DNA from: PCC-6406 sp964353225
GTDB lineage: Bacteria; Cyanobacteriota; Cyanobacteriia; Phormidesmidales; Phormidesmidaceae
Length of the DNA stretch: 15,215 bases
Reading direction: 5' to 3'
Assembly: GCA_964353225.1 (NCBI GenBank)
Contig: CAYGVA010000089.1
Coordinates: 1 to 15,215, forward strand
Made by a program: the position numbers and the translations under genes. Numbering within the stretch: the first letter of the stretch is position 1; each line of letters starts with the position of its first letter. Below are positions 1 to 7,843 of the stretch, piece by piece. Below the pieces are notes generated by a model, which was not told where the DNA came from, searched no databases, and worked only from the letters and a program-made list of their open reading frames with translations.

Positions 1-82
1 ATGGTTTGTGGACAGCAGGCCCATGTCAGGATAATGCCAGCGCAGACGCAGGCTATCGACAAAGACGTTAACATTTCTGGAA
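1..82. other. unassigned window edge next to tRNA 3' end
   Basis: I can assign nothing to this stretch. A plus-strand reading frame runs from position 1 into the tRNA and stops inside it, so it is unlikely to be a gene. No terminator hairpin or T-run follows the tRNA on the minus strand. Because the tRNA 3' end faces left, an integrated element using this tRNA as attachment site would lie to the left, outside the window; nothing here proves one. Confidence 0.3.
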
Positions 83-154
83 AGCGGGTGATGAGACTCG
101 AACTCACGACATTCAGCTTGGGAAGCTGACGTTCTACCACTGAACTACACCCGC
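83..154 (-). tRNA. trnG: tRNA-Gly (anticodon CCC)
   Basis: Read on the minus strand, this folds as a full cloverleaf. The acceptor stem is GCGGGTG pairing with CACCCGC, the D arm is closed by GTTC/GAAC, the anticodon stem is TCAGC/GCTGA around the loop TTCCCAA, and the T arm GTGAG/CTCAT carries TTCGAGT. The loop puts CCC at positions 34-36, so it reads GGG glycine codons. The base after the acceptor stem is T, the usual discriminator for bacterial glycine tRNAs, and I include it at 83. The 3' CCA is not encoded, which is common in cyanobacteria. It lies 24 nt beyond the stop codon of the RND pump gene on the same strand, but has its own -10-like box. Confidence 0.95.
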
Positions 155-168
155 CAGTAGCAGCCAAC

Positions 169-174
169 ATTATA
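169..174 (-). promoter_or_regulatory. -10 box for the tRNA-Gly gene
   Basis: On the minus strand this is TATAAT, a perfect consensus -10, placed 14 nt before the tRNA 5' end at 154, so a start around 162 would give a short leader. No convincing -35 hexamer is found 16-18 nt further upstream; that region is the last codons of the RND gene. Confidence 0.5.
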
Positions 175-178
175 AGAC

Positions 179-3100
179 CTATTGGTGGGCTGGAGGCTTG
201 TATGCTTCTAATTCTTTGTGGAGGGGTGGGGGTTTGGGGCGGGTCAGCCGTTGCCAGAGTTGGCCAATGCCGCTTTGAAACCCATCGATATAGGTAAAGA
301 AGACCGGCACCACCACCAGGGTCAGCAGTGTGGAGGTGGTGAAACCGCCAATGACCGCGATCGCCATCGGGCTGCGGGTTTCGCCCCCGGCTCCCCACTC
401 CATCGCAATGGGCACCATCCCCGCCATGGTCGAGATGGAGGTCATCAAGATTGGGCGTAGCCGGATCAGACCGGCAGACATCACCGCTTGGCGACGGGAC
501 TGGCCTTGCTTACGGGCAATCAAGGCATAGTCCACCAGCAAAATCGCATTTTTGGTCACCAGTCCCATCAACAGCACAATGCCAATCAGGGCGAACAACC
601 CCAATGGTTTTTGGGCCACCAGTAGCCCCATCAGCGCCCCGCCAATGGAGAGGGGCAGCGCCGCCATTACAGCGAAGGGATACAAGAAGCTGTTGTAAAG
701 CAACACCAGCACGACATAAATCATCAGCACCGCTGTCCCCAGGGCCAATAGGAATCGGCTGAAGATATCGCGCATGATCTCGGCATCGCCCGCCGGTTCT
801 TGCACTACGGTGGGGGGGAGATTTTGTAGGGCCGGGAGCATATTTGCTTGGGCCAATCCTTGCCCTAGGGTAATGCCCTGGAGATTGCCTCCGACAGTGA
901 CTTGGCGGGCGCGGTCGAAGCGATCGATTTGGGCAGGGCCGCTGCCAAAGCTGATGTCGGCCACGGCTACCAAGGGAATCAGTGCCCCAGATTGATTCGG
1001 TACCTTAAGCTGTTCGAGGGTGCTGAGCTGGTCACGGTAGTCGGGGGTTAACTGCACGCGGATGGGGATTTGGCGATCGCCCAAATTAAAGTCCGCCAGG
1101 TTAGATTCCGTATCTCCCAACGTGGCCAAAAAGGCGGTACGAGCGATGGTTTGTACCGACACACCCAAATCAGACGCCCGTTGCAGATCGGGACGAATCA
1201 ACAGCTCTGGCTTCACCAGGCTGGCGCTAGAGGATACCTCCACCAGCCCTGAGATCTGGCGCATCTGCTGCGTCAAAGCATTTGCCGAAGTCAGTAGGGC
1301 GTTGGGGTCATCGCTCTTTAAAACAATGGTGAGGTCTTTACCTTCCCCCGAGGCCCCTTGGCTCTGGAAACTAATGCGGGTGCCGGGGATGGTGGCAAAA
1401 ATCTCACGGGCCTCCCGCTCAAAGTCCCGCTGGGAGACAGTGCGTTCTGATTTGGGTTTGAGGCGAGCGAAGAGGGTGGCGGTATTCACCCCGTCCTGCC
1501 CGCCTTCGGTAGAGAGAACGGTTTGCACCGCCGGGTGGGACTGAAGCGCCGTCGCCAGTCGCTCGGTGACCTGACGGGTATCGGTGAGGGTGGCACCGGG
1601 GGGTAACTCTAGGGCAATGGTAGAGAGCCCCGTATCGCCGGACTCAAATAGGCTGGTGGGTAAGTAGGGCACCAGCATCAAACTGCCCACAAAAAACATT
1701 ACCGCTAGGGCAATGGTGACCAGGCGGTGGCGCAGTCCGGCCCCGAGCAGTACCCGATAGGGCCTGGGACCTGCTGCTAGCGCGGACTGATCCTTGCCAT
1801 TGAGGACAACGGTGGGGGGAACCGGTTTTGACTTGAGCAAATAGGCGGCCATCATCGGCGTCATTAACCGGGCCACCACCGTCGAAAAGATCGTGGCCGT
1901 GGCCACCGTCACCCCAAAGGGCTGGAAAAATTGTCCTGGAATGCCCCCCATGAAGGCAACGGGAATAAATACAGCGACCACCGTGGCGGTGGTGGTCAGC
2001 ACTGCCAGCCCTACTTCAGCAGTGGAGTCGAGCGCCGCTTGGAAGGGGGGCTTGCCCATGTGGATGTGGCGCTCGACGTTTTCGATCTCGACGATCGCAT
2101 CATCGACTAAATTACCCACCGCTAGGGTCAGGGCCAGGAGGGTCATGCTGTTGAGGGTGTAGCCAAACCCCTCGATCACCCAAAAGGTGGGGATGATCGA
2201 TAGGGGTAGGGCCGTGGCGGTGATTACCGTTGCCCGCCAGTCTCGCAAGAAGACCCCGACCACGACAACGGCCAAAATGCAGCCAATGATCAGGGCATCG
2301 ATGGAAGCCTGATAAGAATTCCGAATTTCGGTGGCGCGGGTGAAAATCAGCGAGAAGCCAATATCCTCTGGCAGGGTCTGCTCTAGGTCGGCCACCATTG
2401 CGGTTACCCCTTCCTCCACCGACACCAGCACACTGCCGGTGCTGCGGCGCACCGAAAAGGCCACCACAGGCTGATTATTTAGATAGGCCGACTGGCGGGT
2501 TTCGCCATAGCTCAGCTCAACGGTCCCCAAGCTTGCTAAGGGAACGGTCGCCCCACTGCCCAACTGCACCGGATATTGGGCCAGGGCCTCTACCGTCGGA
2601 GCACTGCCTAGGGTCCGCAACCCCTGTTCCTGCTGGCCCAGGGTGGCCCGCCCCCCCGGCAAGTTAACGTTGGCGGCCCGCACTTGATCGTTAACCTGGG
2701 TAGCGGTAATGCCCAGGGCATCTAGTTGCTGAGGATTGAGATTTACGCGCACTTCGGGATCCACCCCGCCGATGCGGTCTACTTGGGCGACCCCCGGCAC
2801 CGCTAAAAGTTTTTGGCTAATGGTGCGGTCCACCAGCTCACTGAGTTCCTCTACCGATCGCTGGTCCGAGGTAACCGCATAGGTAAGGACGGCACCGCTG
2901 CCAAAGTTGAGGCGGCGAATCACCGGTTCTTGGGCATCAGCGGGTAGGTCTTGGCGGGTGCGGGCGATCGCGTCGCGCACATCATTAGTGGCGCGATCCA
3001 CATCGACACCCAGGGTGAAGTTAATCACCGTGGTAGAGCTACTGTCGGTCACCGTGGAAATAATCTGGTCAATGTTGCCGAGGCCCGCCACCGCATCTTC

Positions 3101-3307
3101 AATGGGTTTAGTGACCTGGGTTTCCAGTTCCTCTGGCCCCGCTCCGGTTTGGTTGACCGTTACAATCACCGCCGGGATATCAATATTGGGATTGAGATCG
3201 ACCCCCAACTTACTGAAGGAAACCAGCCCCGCAAAGGTCAACACCAAAAACAGGACCAGGGTGGGGATGGGGCGACGGATAGACCAGCCGGAGACGTTGA
3301 AGGCCAT
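179..3307 (-). CDS. RND-family efflux permease (AcrB/HAE1-like)
   Basis: This is the inner-membrane, proton-driven pump of a tripartite efflux system that moves amphiphilic compounds from the periplasm or membrane outward. The 1042 residues match the length of AcrB-type proteins and show the duplicated fold: TM1 at about 13-31, a porter domain to about 330, a helix bundle, then TM7 near 530-548, a second porter domain, and TM8-TM12 from about 855 to 1012. The proton-relay residues are visible: the paired Asp402-Asp403 in the TM4 motif GNLVDDAIVEIENVER (AcrB D407/D408) and Lys919 in GLVTKNAILLVDYA (AcrB K940). The ATG at 3307 has no purine-rich ribosome site; its leader is pyrimidine-rich. It lies 60 nt downstream of its adaptor gene on the same strand, so the two are almost surely co-transcribed. 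Substrate cannot be told from sequence. No outer-membrane channel gene is nearby; a TolC encoded elsewhere is expected. Confidence 0.95.
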   Translation of the reverse strand: MAFNVSGWSIRRPIPTLVLFLVLTFAGLVSFSKLGVDLNPNIDIPAVIVTVNQTGAGPEELETQVTKPIEDAVAGLGNIDQIISTVTDSSSTTVINFTLGVDVDRATNDVRDAIARTRQDLPADAQEPVIRRLNFGSGAVLTYAVTSDQRSVEELSELVDRTISQKLLAVPGVAQVDRIGGVDPEVRVNLNPQQLDALGITATQVNDQVRAANVNLPGGRATLGQQEQGLRTLGSAPTVEALAQYPVQLGSGATVPLASLGTVELSYGETRQSAYLNNQPVVAFSVRRSTGSVLVSVEEGVTAMVADLEQTLPEDIGFSLIFTRATEIRNSYQASIDALIIGCILAVVVVGVFLRDWRATVITATALPLSIIPTFWVIEGFGYTLNSMTLLALTLAVGNLVDDAIVEIENVERHIHMGKPPFQAALDSTAEVGLAVLTTTATVVAVFIPVAFMGGIPGQFFQPFGVTVATATIFSTVVARLMTPMMAAYLLKSKPVPPTVVLNGKDQSALAAGPRPYRVLLGAGLRHRLVTIALAVMFFVGSLMLVPYLPTSLFESGDTGLSTIALELPPGATLTDTRQVTERLATALQSHPAVQTVLSTEGGQDGVNTATLFARLKPKSERTVSQRDFEREAREIFATIPGTRISFQSQGASGEGKDLTIVLKSDDPNALLTSANALTQQMRQISGLVEVSSSASLVKPELLIRPDLQRASDLGVSVQTIARTAFLATLGDTESNLADFNLGDRQIPIRVQLTPDYRDQLSTLEQLKVPNQSGALIPLVAVADISFGSGPAQIDRFDRARQVTVGGNLQGITLGQGLAQANMLPALQNLPPTVVQEPAGDAEIMRDIFSRFLLALGTAVLMIYVVLVLLYNSFLYPFAVMAALPLSIGGALMGLLVAQKPLGLFALIGIVLLMGLVTKNAILLVDYALIARKQGQSRRQAVMSAGLIRLRPILMTSISTMAGMVPIAMEWGAGGETRSPMAIAVIGGFTTSTLLTLVVVPVFFTYIDGFQSGIGQLWQRLTRPKPPPLHKELEAYKPPAHQ

Positions 3308-3367
3308 GGGGATCAGGGGAGAGGATGAAGGGGAGCAAGTTTGGATTTTGAACTGGGTTTCGGCGGC

Positions 3368-4699
3368 TTAAAAATCCTCGGAAATCGTCACCGCATCCCC
3401 CGCCTGCACATAGCCCGCCCCCGCCACGATCACCTGTTCACCGGGCTGGAGACCATCCATAATTTCAACCCGCGCTGGACCGATGGCGTCATTGGCTACC
3501 CGCACCCCTGTTTCAACGGTGCGGGCTAGGGCGGTATTTTCGGGGCTCAACACCCAAACCTGCATCGATCCATCGGGTTGGGGTAGTACCGCACTGGCGG
3601 GAATGGTGACCCCGGTGCGGCGACCCACCTGGATCGCCGCCGACAGAAACATGCCAGAGCGTACCTGCTCACTGGCCGACAGGCGAATAATGACCTGGGC
3701 TGTGCGGGTTTGGGGATCAACCAACGGTTCGATAGTTTGGATGGCCCCTTCGATTTGAATGCGGCGATCGGTACTGGCGGTCACCATCGCCGGTGACCCC
3801 AGGGTGACCTGGGGCAGTTGTGCCTGGGGCACCGTCACCGCTAGCTCTAGCTGATTCCCTTGAATCAGGGTGATCACCGCATCAGCGGCGGAAGAGACAT
3901 CGCCGACGCTACCGGGGCGATCGGCCACAATCCCGCCGGTGGGTGCCCGCAAAATCGTGTAGTCGAGCTGGGTTTGCAATCGGGCCACATCGGCTTGGCG
4001 ACTGCGAACGGTGGCTTCGGCGCTGGCGATAGCGGCATCAGCAACCCGCACCGATTCCCTGGCGGTCACGGTTTGAGTGGTGCGGCTATCGAGTTCTTCT
4101 GCACTCACCGCCCCTTGATCTTGCAAAGACCGGTAGCGGCCTAAATTGGCCTCTGCCTCTGTCAAGCTGGCCTGGGCCTGGGCTAAGCTGGCCCGTTGTT
4201 GCTCGACCTGGGCAAGGGCAACATCAACCTGAGCTTGGGCCTGCTGGATTTGGGTCTGCAAAGCAGCATCATCAAAGATCACCAGCGGTTGACCAGCCCC
4301 AACTGAGTCGCCTACATCCACTAGAATCTGGCGGATTTGCAGGCCACTGACTTGGGGCGTAATGGTTAATAGATCTGCGGGTTGAACGGTACCGGTCACG
4401 GTCAGGGTTTCCGACACAGAGTCACTGCGGGCTGGGGCGGTGGTGACAGCTTGGGCCGCAACGGGGGCAGCGGTTGGATCAGGCCCGTCGGTGGCCGGAC
4501 TGGGGCCACCCCCAATCAAGCGGGGGCCGATGAGGGCGATCGCCACCCCGAGCCCCACCCCAATCAAGAGGTTCCGCTGGCCGATCCGACGAGGAGACGC
4601 AGTCGAGGCCGCCTCGCCGCTGCCCTCAGGATCGGTTGAATTCGGGTCTTGAGATGGACTGGTGTTTTCCACAGCGGTCACAGCAGGCGGTCCCCACAA
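3368..4699 (-). CDS. RND efflux periplasmic adaptor (HlyD/AcrA-like membrane fusion protein)
   Basis: This adaptor links the RND pump encoded just downstream to an outer-membrane channel. The 443-residue product begins with a polar, Ser/Pro/Asp-rich cytoplasmic stretch and a single membrane anchor at about 43-62. There is no lipobox cysteine, so it is anchored by the helix. The first half of a lipoyl-like domain follows (about 108-142), then a long Ala/Gln-rich coiled-coil hairpin (about 145-245) with the turn near 191-200, the second lipoyl half (about 246-285, containing LRAPTGGIV), a beta-barrel and a C-terminal membrane-proximal domain. The longest frame starts with TTG at 4699; GTG codons at 4681 and 4672 are alternatives, and none has a strong ribosome site, so the N-terminus is uncertain by about 10 residues. 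It is the first gene of the two-gene efflux unit. Substrate is unknown. Confidence 0.92.
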   Translation of the reverse strand: MWGPPAVTAVENTSPSQDPNSTDPEGSGEAASTASPRRIGQRNLLIGVGLGVAIALIGPRLIGGGPSPATDGPDPTAAPVAAQAVTTAPARSDSVSETLTVTGTVQPADLLTITPQVSGLQIRQILVDVGDSVGAGQPLVIFDDAALQTQIQQAQAQVDVALAQVEQQRASLAQAQASLTEAEANLGRYRSLQDQGAVSAEELDSRTTQTVTARESVRVADAAIASAEATVRSRQADVARLQTQLDYTILRAPTGGIVADRPGSVGDVSSAADAVITLIQGNQLELAVTVPQAQLPQVTLGSPAMVTASTDRRIQIEGAIQTIEPLVDPQTRTAQVIIRLSASEQVRSGMFLSAAIQVGRRTGVTIPASAVLPQPDGSMQVWVLSPENTALARTVETGVRVANDAIGPARVEIMDGLQPGEQVIVAGAGYVQAGDAVTISEDF

Positions 4700-4752
4700 A
4701 TCTTAAGAAAATGTTACCAATGCCATTATGGCGTATCGATGATGGGTTGAGG

Positions 4753-4790
4753 GTGTTGGTGCACAGCAGTGATCCCGCCCTCACCAACAC
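4753..4790. repeat. 9-bp inverted repeat upstream of the efflux unit
   Basis: GTGTTGGTG at 4753-4761 is matched by CACCAACAC at 4782-4790, separated by 20 nt. It lies 54 nt upstream of the adaptor start, between the two divergent transcription units. It could be a paired operator half-site or a hairpin in a leader. No regulator gene of the TetR or MarR type is adjacent to support an operator role. Confidence 0.4.
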
Positions 4791-4859
4791 ACTGGCAGCA
4801 ATTGACAGGTGGGTATTGGGTTGTGTTCCTGAGAAAAATCGAGTTCATTAAAATGCTAG

Positions 4860-4896
4860 AGCTTTCGCGAAAGGTAGGGTGATCCTTTCGCAAGCT
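4860..4896. repeat. bulged hairpin upstream of the marC-like gene
   Basis: GCGAAAGG (4867-4874) pairs with CCTTTCGC (4884-4891), and AGCTT (4860-4864) with AAGCT (4892-4896). A 2-nt bulge (TC, 4865-4866) sits on the left arm and the loop is 9 nt. No T-run follows on the plus strand. It sits 75 nt before the MarC start codon and could be leader RNA structure, or the end of a transcript reading from the left. Confidence 0.5.
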
Positions 4897-4956
4897 GGAC
4901 CATCAAAGAGAAGGTCCTATGATGTCTCAACACATTGGAGTGTCCCTGTGATGTTT

Positions 4957-4960
4957 GGAG
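4957..4960 (+). promoter_or_regulatory. ribosome binding site deciding the MarC start
   Basis: GGAG ends 10 nt before the ATG at 4971. The same frame is open back to a TTG at 4935, but only the ATG at 4971 has this site, and it places the first residues directly at the MarC family's first membrane helix. Confidence 0.6.
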
Positions 4961-4970
4961 ACATGACGCC

Positions 4971-5567
4971 ATGACCCTCTTTTCGGCTGTGCTACTTCTG
5001 CTCCTGGTCATGGATCCCTTTGGGAACGTACCTTTGTTCCTGTCTGTTCTCAACCCAGTCGCCCCAGAGCGTCGCCGTCAGGTGATCGTTCGCGAATTGC
5101 TGATTGCGCTGGTCTTTCTGTTGCTGTTTCTCTTTGCTGGCCGCTACCTGCTGGCGGCCATTGGCATCTCCGAGTCCGTTCTGACTGCTGCGGGCGGCAT
5201 CATTCTGTTCTTAATTGCCCTGCGCATGGTTTTTCCGCCGGCAGGTGGGGCCTTCGCCACCGATGTTGAGGAAGCCGAAAATGAGCCCCTGCTGGTGCCC
5301 TTGGCGATACCATTTTTGGCCGGACCCTCCGCGTTGGCATCGGTGATCTTTATTATGAGTAGCGACCCGACCCGCTGGCCGGAATGGCTGGCGGCGGTGA
5401 TCCTCGCCTGGGGGATCACTGGCTTGGTGCTGTTTTTTTCCGCTGATCTGGCGCGGTTGCTGAGACGGCGGGGTTTGATCGCGATCGAACGGTTGATGGG
5501 GATGGTGCTCACGGCGATCGCCACCAAGATGCTATTAACGGGCATCGGTGAGTTTTTTGCCCTCTGA
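4971..5567 (+). CDS. MarC family integral membrane protein
   Basis: The 198-residue, very hydrophobic product has about six membrane helices, the normal size and topology for the MarC (UPF0056) family. Family signatures are visible: MDPFGNVPLF near the N-terminus inside the first helix, the central PLAIPFLAGPSALA segment opening the second half, and a C-terminal ERLMGMVLTAIATKMLLTGI helix. Despite its name, MarC in Escherichia coli was shown not to cause multiple antibiotic resistance, and the family's transport substrate is not established. I therefore give no function beyond membrane protein. The start at 4971 is preferred over the TTG at 4935 because of the GGAG upstream and the family N-terminus. 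It stands alone, divergent from the efflux unit and 263 nt from the next gene. Confidence 0.9.
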   Translation: MTLFSAVLLLLLVMDPFGNVPLFLSVLNPVAPERRRQVIVRELLIALVFLLLFLFAGRYLLAAIGISESVLTAAGGIILFLIALRMVFPPAGGAFATDVEEAENEPLLVPLAIPFLAGPSALASVIFIMSSDPTRWPEWLAAVILAWGITGLVLFFSADLARLLRRRGLIAIERLMGMVLTAIATKMLLTGIGEFFAL

Positions 5568-5620
5568 ACCAGGCCCCCCCTCCCTGCTTTTTAATGAACT
5601 GACCAAGATCACACATGACT

Positions 5621-5648
5621 CCTCTCCCCGCTGCTCCAATGGGAGGGG
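5621..5648 (+). terminator. possible terminator hairpin after the marC-like gene
   Basis: CCTCTCCC (5621-5628) pairs with GGGAGGGG (5641-5648) in 8 bp including one G-T pair, with a 12-nt loop. It lies 53 nt after the MarC stop. No T-run follows, so it is a weak intrinsic terminator candidate. Confidence 0.35.
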
Positions 5649-5701
5649 TAATAGGCGATGAAAGACAAATTCCCCCATGCTTTCCAGCCAAATTTCATCC
5701 A

Positions 5702-5741
5702 TTTGGGACTTCTGTAGCAGTGATCGCTGCAGGTTCCCAAA
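5702..5741. repeat. two-part hairpin in front of the HD phosphohydrolase gene
   Basis: The outer arms TTTGGGA (5702-5708) and TCCCAAA (5735-5741) enclose a second stem, CTGTAGC (5712-5718) with GCTGCAG (5726-5732), the two joined by a 3 x 2 internal loop, giving 14 pairs in 40 nt. A TATACT box follows at 5749-5754, 77 nt before the HD gene start. It may be an operator next to a promoter or the end of the upstream transcript; there is no T-run. Confidence 0.5.
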
Positions 5742-5830
5742 CAGTCGCTATACTCAGTTAGCGACCACTAATCAGGTTCCTGAAGACGCTAAAGTTCTTC
5801 TTCTCTGCTGCATTTAGGTGAGCATCGAGC

Positions 5831-6679
5831 ATGTTTAATGCGACCGAGATTCTGATCTCCGACTTTGTTGATAAGTTACGTGCTGGGTATCACCGCACCT
5901 ACGGCGGCCTCAAGCCCGATTACGAAGACATCATTGCCTGGGCCGGGAGTATGGCTCTGGAGAACATTGCCAATAGCGATGCCCTCTATCACAACGTTGA
6001 GCACACCATCTTGGTCACCCTAGTGGGGCAAGAAATGTTGCGGGGCAAGCACATCCGCGAAGGTGGCATCAGTTGTGAAGACTGGCTGCATTTCATCATT
6101 TCCCTCGTGTGTCACGACATCGGCTACGTCAAAGGGGTTTGCCGGTTTGACATCGATCGAGAGCATCGTTACGCCACCGGCAAAGGCGAGGAACTTGTAG
6201 AACTGCGCCCAGGGGCTTCCGATGCGTCCCTAACCCCCTATCACGTTGATCGGGGCAAGCTCTTTATTGAAGAGCGCTTTGGTGGCAACCGCATTATCGA
6301 CTCCGAAGCCATCAAGCGAAATGTGGAACTGACCCGCTTCCCCGTACCCAAAGAGGAAGATCACCAAGACACCATGCAGTTTCCGGGTTTAGTGCGGGCG
6401 GCTGACTTGATTGGGCAGCTGAGTGACCCCCGTTATCTCAAAAAAATTGGTGCCCTCTTCTATGAATTTGAGGAGACCGGACAAAATCAATACCTCAATT
6501 ACAATCATCCCGGCGACTTGAAGCGTAACTACCCCAAGTTTTATTGGAACGTGGTTGACCCTTACATCCAAGATGGGTTGCGGTATCTGTCCCTCACTCA
6601 AGAAGGTAAGCAAATCATTGCTAACCTCTATTCCAATGTGTTCATGGTGGAGAACGAGAATACCGTTGTTGCGACTTAA
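5831..6679 (+). CDS. HD-domain metal-dependent phosphohydrolase (Npun_R2479 family)
   Basis: The 282-residue soluble protein carries an HD-superfamily active site: His54 and His58 in YHNVEH, the His95-Asp96 pair in CHDIGY, and a later Asp192 in RAADLIGQLSD. These are the residues that hold the divalent metals in HD phosphohydrolases. From memory of the family, the sequence matches along its whole length a group conserved in cyanobacteria and annotated after Npun_R2479; its physiological substrate is, to my knowledge, not established. No sensor, GGDEF or EAL domain is attached and no membrane segment is seen. The ATG at 5831 is preceded by AGGTGAG at 5816-5822, 8 nt away, a good ribosome site. 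The ABC permease gene starts 18 nt after its stop, with no terminator between, so the two may be co-transcribed. Confidence 0.9.
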   Translation: MFNATEILISDFVDKLRAGYHRTYGGLKPDYEDIIAWAGSMALENIANSDALYHNVEHTILVTLVGQEMLRGKHIREGGISCEDWLHFIISLVCHDIGYVKGVCRFDIDREHRYATGKGEELVELRPGASDASLTPYHVDRGKLFIEERFGGNRIIDSEAIKRNVELTRFPVPKEEDHQDTMQFPGLVRAADLIGQLSDPRYLKKIGALFYEFEETGQNQYLNYNHPGDLKRNYPKFYWNVVDPYIQDGLRYLSLTQEGKQIIANLYSNVFMVENENTVVAT

Positions 6680-6697
6680 GTTACGGTTTTTGTTGGC

Positions 6698-7843
6698 ATG
6701 ACTTGGTGGCAAAAGCTTCAGAAAAATCCCCTGGCGCGGTTAGGTGCGCTGGTTTTGCTGCTGTTTTACCTGTCGGTAATTGCAGCGGAGTTTGTCGCAC
6801 CCTACGATCCCTATCAGTCTGAACCCAACGCCTCACTGCTCCCCCCCACCCCCGTCTATTGGCGCGATCAAAGTACTGATGCTTGGTTGGGACCCCACGT
6901 GTATCCCACTACCCAAGGCCCCGTTTCTCTTGAAACGGGAGAGAGGGAGGTGTCCATGGCGTTGGACCAGCCCTCCCCCATTCGGCTATTTGCGAAAGGG
7001 GTTGAATATCGTTGGCTGACGGTTCGGCTACCCCTGCCGACCCGGTTCTCCTTTACCCAACCGGGGTTCGAAGAGACTCAGCTTTTTGCAGGATTTCGGG
7101 GCGATCTCCACTTGTTCGGGACGGTTGGTCCCGGCCAGTTAAATCTCCTGGGTACCGATGAGCAGGCCCGCGATCAATTTAGCCGATTGGTCCATGGAGG
7201 ACGCATTAGTCTCAGTATCGGCCTAGTCGGCATTGTGATCTCGTTTCCCTTGGGCATGATCGTTGGCGGCTTAGCGGGGTACTTCGGTGGCATCATCGAC
7301 GCTGTGCTGATGCGCTTGGTCGAGGTGATCATGACCATCCCCGATATTTATCTATTGGTGGCATTGGCTGCGGTCCTCCCAGCCACCCTCTCCAGTTCCC
7401 AACGGTTTCTGCTGATTATTCTAATTACCTCCTTTGTGCGGTGGACCGGGTTAGCGCGGGTCATTCGAGGTCAGGTGTTATCGCTTAAGGCCCAAACCTA
7501 CGTGCAGGCCGCCCAGGCGATGGGTGGGCGTTCGTTTTATATTGTGTTGCGCCATATTCTGCCCCAGACGGCATCCTACGTGATTATCTCTGCCACCTTG
7601 GCAATACCGGGTTTTATTTTGGCGGAGGCCGTCTTAAGCCTGATCGGCTTGGGGATTCAGCAGCCGGATCCCTCCTGGGGCAACATGTTGTCTCTCGCGA
7701 CTGATGCCTCCATTTTGGTGTTACAACCCTGGCTGATTTGGCCCCCAGCCCTGTTGATTGTGTTGACGGTTTTATCCTTCAACTTACTGGGTGATGGGTT
7801 ACGGGATGCCTTAGATCCTCGAAGTCTGCAATCCAATGATTAA
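6698..7843 (+). CDS. ABC transporter permease, DppC/OppC family
   Basis: This is one membrane subunit of a peptide/nickel-type ABC importer. Of 381 residues, TM1 lies at about 14-34; the family entry motif LLGTDEQARDQFSRLVHGGR is at 150-169, and further helices follow. The cytoplasmic EAA loop that docks on the ATPase (YVQAAQAMGG, then LRHILPQ, residues 268-290) is intact, and the usual FNLLGDGLRDALDPR closes the protein. The stretch between TM1 and the LLGTD motif is about 115 residues, roughly twice that of E. coli DppC, so an enlarged extracytoplasmic segment is present. No partner permease (DppB), ATPase or binding protein is encoded nearby. The start ATG lies 18 nt after the HD gene and has no clear ribosome site, suggesting coupling to it. 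The last 8 nt overlap the next gene. Confidence 0.92.
   Translation: MTWWQKLQKNPLARLGALVLLLFYLSVIAAEFVAPYDPYQSEPNASLLPPTPVYWRDQSTDAWLGPHVYPTTQGPVSLETGEREVSMALDQPSPIRLFAKGVEYRWLTVRLPLPTRFSFTQPGFEETQLFAGFRGDLHLFGTVGPGQLNLLGTDEQARDQFSRLVHGGRISLSIGLVGIVISFPLGMIVGGLAGYFGGIIDAVLMRLVEVIMTIPDIYLLVALAAVLPATLSSSQRFLLIILITSFVRWTGLARVIRGQVLSLKAQTYVQAAQAMGGRSFYIVLRHILPQTASYVIISATLAIPGFILAEAVLSLIGLGIQQPDPSWGNMLSLATDASILVLQPWLIWPPALLIVLTVLSFNLLGDGLRDALDPRSLQSND

Noticed and set aside
1062..1544. 160-codon plus-strand open frame inside the RND gene
   Set aside because: It is exactly antisense to a fully conserved pump domain, has no ribosome site and no recognisable motifs; it is a by-product of the GC-rich codon use of the real gene.
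4802..4830. TTGACA at 4802 as a marC-like gene promoter
   Set aside because: It is a perfect -35 hexamer but no -10-like box lies 16-18 nt downstream.
4636..4851. 71-codon plus-strand open frame over the adaptor start and the gap
   Set aside because: Its first third is antisense to the adaptor gene, there is no ribosome site, and the 44-codon part from 4719 shows no family features.
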